From: an uncultured Mollicutes bacterium
GTDB taxonomy: Bacteria; Bacillota_I; Bacilli_A; RFN20; CAG-288
Direction: 5' to 3'
NCBI GenBank assembly: GCA_900539865.1
Contig: UQDS01000002.1
Location: 124,001-188,000 of the forward strand
DNA: 64,000 nucleotides
The position numbers and the translations under genes were made by a program. This document shows, one piece after another, positions 61,098 through 64,000 of the stretch. The notes under the pieces were generated by a model that worked only from the letters and a program-made list of their open reading frames with translations, was not told the DNA's origin and searched no databases. Position 1 is the first letter of the stretch; every line of letters starts with the position of its first letter.

Positions 61098-61997
61098 ATG
61101 GACAATGAGAAATTTCTCACTATTCTCAAGCGACTGTACATCTTGCGTGAAGGTAAGAGCATCAAATCGGATTTTGGCAAAACGCTTCTGATTGGAGGAA
61201 GCAAAATTTATCCGCATGCTGTTACTATTGCAAGCCAATTTGCGGACCTTTCTGGTGTCAGCTTTGTCTCTCTTGCTGTTCCTGATGAGATTTATCCCGT
61301 TGTTGGTACTCGTTGTAGCTTAACAAATATCTTTGAAGATTTAAAAAATAAGGATGGTTATTTTCTTTTAGATGAAAACAAAGAAACGTTAGATCACATT
61401 TTTCACACCTATTCTTCCATCTTGATTGGAAACGGTATGAAAAACTGTGTTGAGAACTATCGCTTTCTCTCCTATGTGATCGAACATTACTCCCACAATT
61501 TAATCATCGATGCCACAGGAATTCGTCTTCTTGCCGACTACGGAGTTGATGTGTTTGAAAAAAAAGAAAACAACGCTAAAATTCTTCTCACTCCCCATCT
61601 AGGAGAAGCGCGGCGTCTTCTTCAAAGCGATATCTTTTCTCGCGATCCCATTGACTATACCCCTCTCGCTGTATCGTTTTGCAAAAGATATGGCATCAAC
61701 ATTTTATTGAAAAGCATCTCCTCTATTCTTGTCTCCCAAAAAGGAAAAACTTTTTCTTCCTCTTATTCACCTACTCCTGCCCTAGCAAAGGCGGGATCTG
61801 GCGACGGACTCAGCGGCTATCTTTCAGGGATTTTAGCTTACGGAGAAAAAGATATTTCTTATGATGATTTGATCCTCTTTGGTGATCAATTGATTCACCA
61901 AGCAGCTGCGCGTGCCGAAAAGAAATACTCCTCCGGTTACAGCAATATTCTCTCATGTAAAGAAGAGATCAAAGAGATGATTCAGGAAATCATCTGA
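61098..61997 (+). CDS. nnrD: NAD(P)H-hydrate dehydratase (YjeF C-terminal type)
   Basis: The 299-residue ribokinase-like protein has GGSKIYPHAVTIAS near 31, LTPHLGEARRLL near 163 and KAGSGDGLSGYLSGILAYGE near 232, the nucleotide-binding and catalytic Asp region of the ADP/ATP-dependent (S)-NAD(P)H-hydrate dehydratase. It repairs hydrated NADH. The epimerase domain often fused to it is absent and not found nearby. AAGGAG precedes the start. The TetR gene follows 19 nt later. Confidence 0.88.
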   Translation: MDNEKFLTILKRLYILREGKSIKSDFGKTLLIGGSKIYPHAVTIASQFADLSGVSFVSLAVPDEIYPVVGTRCSLTNIFEDLKNKDGYFLLDENKETLDHIFHTYSSILIGNGMKNCVENYRFLSYVIEHYSHNLIIDATGIRLLADYGVDVFEKKENNAKILLTPHLGEARRLLQSDIFSRDPIDYTPLAVSFCKRYGINILLKSISSILVSQKGKTFSSSYSPTPALAKAGSGDGLSGYLSGILAYGEKDISYDDLILFGDQLIHQAAARAEKKYSSGYSNILSCKEEIKEMIQEII

Positions 61998-62016
61998 TAA
62001 ACAAAAAGGTGAACTT

Positions 62017-62538
62017 ATGGAAAAAACACAAAGCCAGTATTCGAAAGAATACATCGTTGAAGCACTTTTTGCCTTGATGAAGAAGGAAAATTTTACAAAT
62101 ATCTCTATAGCAGATATCTGTAAAAAAGCAGGTGTTTCACGCGCGACTTATTATCGCTATTTTAAAACAAAAAAAGATGTCATCATCGCCTTCTTCCGCT
62201 ACAATTTGGAACGTTATTTAGAAGCGATTTCCAAATATGACAAACGCGACTACCGCAATAACACCTATGAATTTTTCAAAAACTTCAAGGAGAACGAAGA
62301 GCAGCTGATCATTTCAGAAAAGAACAACCTTCTTTACTATTACATGGAATGCATCACTCTCTATTTTGCAAAGTCCTATCGTCAAAAATTCGGTGATGAC
62401 AAAGTTGAATTGAGCTATATTTATTCCGGTGCCGTCTACAATTATTCCATCTGGTGGCTCAACACCGGATTTGAAAAAAGCATCGATGAAGTCGTCGATG
62501 ACTTCATCGCCTGTTTCCACATCAACAACAATTATTAA
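62017..62538 (+). CDS. TetR-family transcriptional regulator
   Basis: The 173-residue protein has an N-terminal helix-turn-helix (TNISIADICKKAGVSRATYYRYFKTKKDVI, about 27-56) and a helical ligand/dimer domain rich in aromatic residues. The DhaS-like or QacR-like class cannot be fixed. It may share a transcript with nnrD. AAAGGTGA precedes the start. A two-part terminator follows. Target genes are unknown. Confidence 0.9.
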   Translation: MEKTQSQYSKEYIVEALFALMKKENFTNISIADICKKAGVSRATYYRYFKTKKDVIIAFFRYNLERYLEAISKYDKRDYRNNTYEFFKNFKENEEQLIISEKNNLLYYYMECITLYFAKSYRQKFGDDKVELSYIYSGAVYNYSIWWLNTGFEKSIDEVVDDFIACFHINNNY

Positions 62539-62598
62539 AAGGCGCAATCAGAAGCATATATTTTCTTCCACAAATATATGCTTCCCGCGCCTTTTTTT
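62539..62598 (+). terminator. Bidirectional terminator between TetR and MerR genes
   Basis: AAGGCGC/GCGCCTT and GAAGCATATAT/ATATATGCTTC form a two-part stem, followed by T7 on the plus strand. Confidence 0.9.
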
Positions 62599-62603
62599 GT
62601 TTT

Positions 62604-63426
62604 TTATGCTTCTTTGATCGGTATCTCAATTTTTGTGATATAGTCATCTCTTTTGATACACATACCATCGTTGATTCCGGTTTCAAAAGCATAACCTTCT
62701 AACGGAATCTGATGCTCTTTTGCATATTCCATCATCTTTTGATATTGCTTGGGTAAATTATCCCAATCGCCTTGATAAAATGTCCGGAGATATTTTCCTT
62801 TTTTCTGCACATATCGATTCTTCATTCCCTTTGTATTTGGCATTTGTAAAAACACCCCGGTATAATCCGTAAAATCATTTTCATACAAACTCTTTACCGG
62901 AATGACAGAACCGTAAAGAATGCCATACATACGATATTTCGTATGATGTTTTGCTTCTTGAAAGATCAGTTCTGTCTGCTTTTCTAAAGAGTCTTTGCGA
63001 TCCGTATGCAACAAAATCAAATGCTGTTTCGGTTTGTCGATGATCTCGTAAGATCCAAACTCTTTCACCTGCTCATCATCCAATTCATTTTTTTTGATAG
63101 ACCAAGGCTTTCTTAATCTCTTTAAGATAACGAATGGTACGATCTATTTCTTCTTCCTTTTTCAAGATCATCTGATAGTAAGAAGCAAGCGTTCCTTCCT
63201 TTAAAAATTCCTTTATTTCAGGAATCGATACATTTAACTCTCTCAGCATAAGGATTGTATATAACGTCGTACACTGCTGATATGAATAATAACGGTATCC
63301 GTTTTCTTTGACATAGGCAGGTTTAAATAAGCCTACTTGTTCATACCACATCAATGTTTTCTTGTTGATTTGATGCAAGGCTGCAAATTCGCTGATAGTA
63401 AACAATTTACCGGTTTTTGTCGCCAT
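62604..63426 (-). pseudogene. MerR regulator with GyrI-like domain, interrupted by a frameshift
   Basis: The first part (63426-63085, 113 residues) is a MerR helix-turn-helix: FTISEFAALHQINKKTLMWYEQVGLF, RYYSYQQCTTLYTILMLREL and a coiled linker. It ends in TGA just after an A8 run (plus 63088-63095). The second part (from 63083, 159 residues) is a GyrI/BmrR effector-binding domain (YGILYGSVIPV, GKYLRTFYQGDWDNLPKQY, IEIPIKEA). Removing one A restores one chain of about 273 residues, the normal BmrR-like layout. It may be a sequencing error, true inactivation, or slippage at the A8 tract. The MerR half has AAAGGGG before its start. Confidence 0.8.
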
Positions 63427-63791
63427 TTTAAAATTACCCCTTTACTTTACAGCTACTGTATAGTTTATCATATAAATCGGCAGATAAAAACAGGCCAGAT
63501 ACGCAACGTATAGGCAAATATTCATCCCCTGCAAAAAAGATCCTTTGAGATGGATTTCACAAAGTTTCGCTTTGCTATTATGTCAATAACTGTCATTGCA
63601 CACCTAAAAGATCAATGATGGTCGTTGACACGGATAAATCAATAAGGATATTCGCCAAAATTCTTATTCTGCCTTCAGAACAATTGGAATGACTTTTCAA
63701 TGTCATTCTCTTTCCAATTGCGCTGAGAATAGTGCGCTCTTAAAAAGCGTCTTTTTCATCAGGCCTAATAGAAATTTTGAGGTGATCTGTT
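63427..63791. other. Regulatory region between the MerR gene and the MATE gene
   Basis: Holds a MerR-type promoter toward the MATE gene, a second TTGACA at 63625-63630, a 22-codon frame at 63550-63618 without a good ribosome site, a two-part hairpin (CAATTGGA/TCCAATTG with inner AATGAC/GTCATT, 63681-63720) and a palindrome ATACG-CAA-CGTAT at 63499-63511. No larger gene. Confidence 0.6.
63441..63471 (+). promoter_or_regulatory. MerR-type promoter with 19-bp spacer and dyad operator
   Basis: TTTACT (63441-63446), a 19-bp spacer and TATCAT (63466-63471) form a promoter with the overlong spacer that MerR proteins activate. CTTTACAG-CTA-CTGTATAG (63445-63463), a dyad with one mismatch, fills the spacer. 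It points to the MATE gene and lies 18 nt upstream of the MerR start, so one site could control both. Confidence 0.7.
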
Positions 63792-64000
63792 ATGAATGTA
63801 AATGAAGCTACAATGGAATTCAATGCGATAGAAACTGACAATAAATTAGCGAATGATTTCAACATTCCTACCATGTTAAAATTCACAGCTCCGACAATCA
63901 TCATGATGGTTTTTATGTCTTTATACATCATGGTAGATGGTGCTTTTGTCTCTCGCTATGTCGGTGAAACCGCGCTATCTGCATTAAATATCGCTTATCC
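63792..64000 (+). CDS. MATE-family efflux protein, partial
   Basis: Only the first 69 residues are visible before the window ends. After a polar N-terminus the chain reads IPTMLKFTAPTIIMMVFMSLYIMVDGAFVSRYVGETALSALNIAY, which is the first MATE span with the VDGAFVSRYVG signature. GAGGTGA lies before the start. MATE proteins export drugs or metabolites by Na+ or H+ antiport. Position behind a MerR-type promoter suggests drug-induced expression. Confidence 0.9.
   Translation, partial: MNVNEATMEFNAIETDNKLANDFNIPTMLKFTAPTIIMMVFMSLYIMVDGAFVSRYVGETALSALNIAY

Noticed and set aside
63681..63720. Riboswitch before the MATE gene
   Set aside because: No match to guanidine, yybP or other aptamer cores that I know; kept only as a structured leader.

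Overview
The window looks like chromosome of a low-GC, anaerobic, host-associated member of Bacilli or a near relative (Erysipelotrichia/RF39/Acholeplasma-like grade). The evidence is an Rnf ferredoxin:NAD+ complex plus rubrerythrin (anaerobe), Firmicutes gene orders (rpsF-ssb-rpsR, infC-rpmI-rplT, ezrA-cysteine desulfurase-thiI, dnaE-polA-mutM/coaE, rlmB-sigma factor), an actin-like MreB, and a polyamine transporter with a mycoplasma-style long PotA. TGA is used as a normal stop (for example polA) and the only tRNA-Trp has anticodon CCA, so the standard bacterial code applies. This placement is inference from gene content; I could run no search.

Layout. 1-3.6 kb: a partial MacB-like ABC protein (-), mreB and a YqeY-like protein (+). 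3.6-5.5 kb: tRNA-Trp followed by a small decayed accessory patch with very small minus-strand membrane-protein genes, one a degraded duplicate, and several hairpins. 5.5-11.3 kb: a methyltransferase (-) and the rnfCDGEA-x-B operon (+), with a tetracysteine microprotein x and a truncated RnfB. 11.3-19.5 kb: a BcsA-like glycosyltransferase (-), tRNA-fMet (-) and potABCD (-). 19.8-24.9 kb: HAD phosphatase, guanylate kinase, folate enzyme (-), Y-family polymerase with a YolD-like partner, and the S6-SSB-S18 operon. 24.9-33.2 kb: a degraded stretch, an alpha-amylase family enzyme, an acetyltransferase, and two large lipoproteins. 33.2-41.3 kb: SRAP protein and a minus-strand operon of heterodimeric ABC exporter, HAD phosphatase and two MgtE proteins. 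41.5-47.6 kb: rubrerythrin, CcpA-like regulator, EzrA, cysteine desulfurase, ThiI. 47.7-49.9 kb: infC-rpmI-rplT with a long attenuator leader, and upp (all -). 50-59.2 kb: RluA-type synthase and GT4 glycosyltransferase (+), then dnaE-polA-mutM::coaE (-). 59.3-64 kb: rlmB, a SigH-like factor, NAD(P)H-hydrate dehydratase, a TetR regulator (+), a frameshifted MerR/GyrI-like regulator (-) and the start of a MATE exporter (+).

Most of the window is ordinary core genome. The points most worth a second look are the remodelled end of the rnf operon, the mutM::coaE fusion, a terminator hairpin that contains the Shine-Dalgarno sequence of the SigH-like gene, three genes with a -10-like hexamer exactly 6 nt before the ATG and no Shine-Dalgarno (candidate leaderless mRNAs), a MerR-type 19-bp-spacer promoter with a frameshifted regulator gene, and a lipoprotein built of three repeats of a module I do not recognise. 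I found no CRISPR array, intact insertion sequence or prophage.
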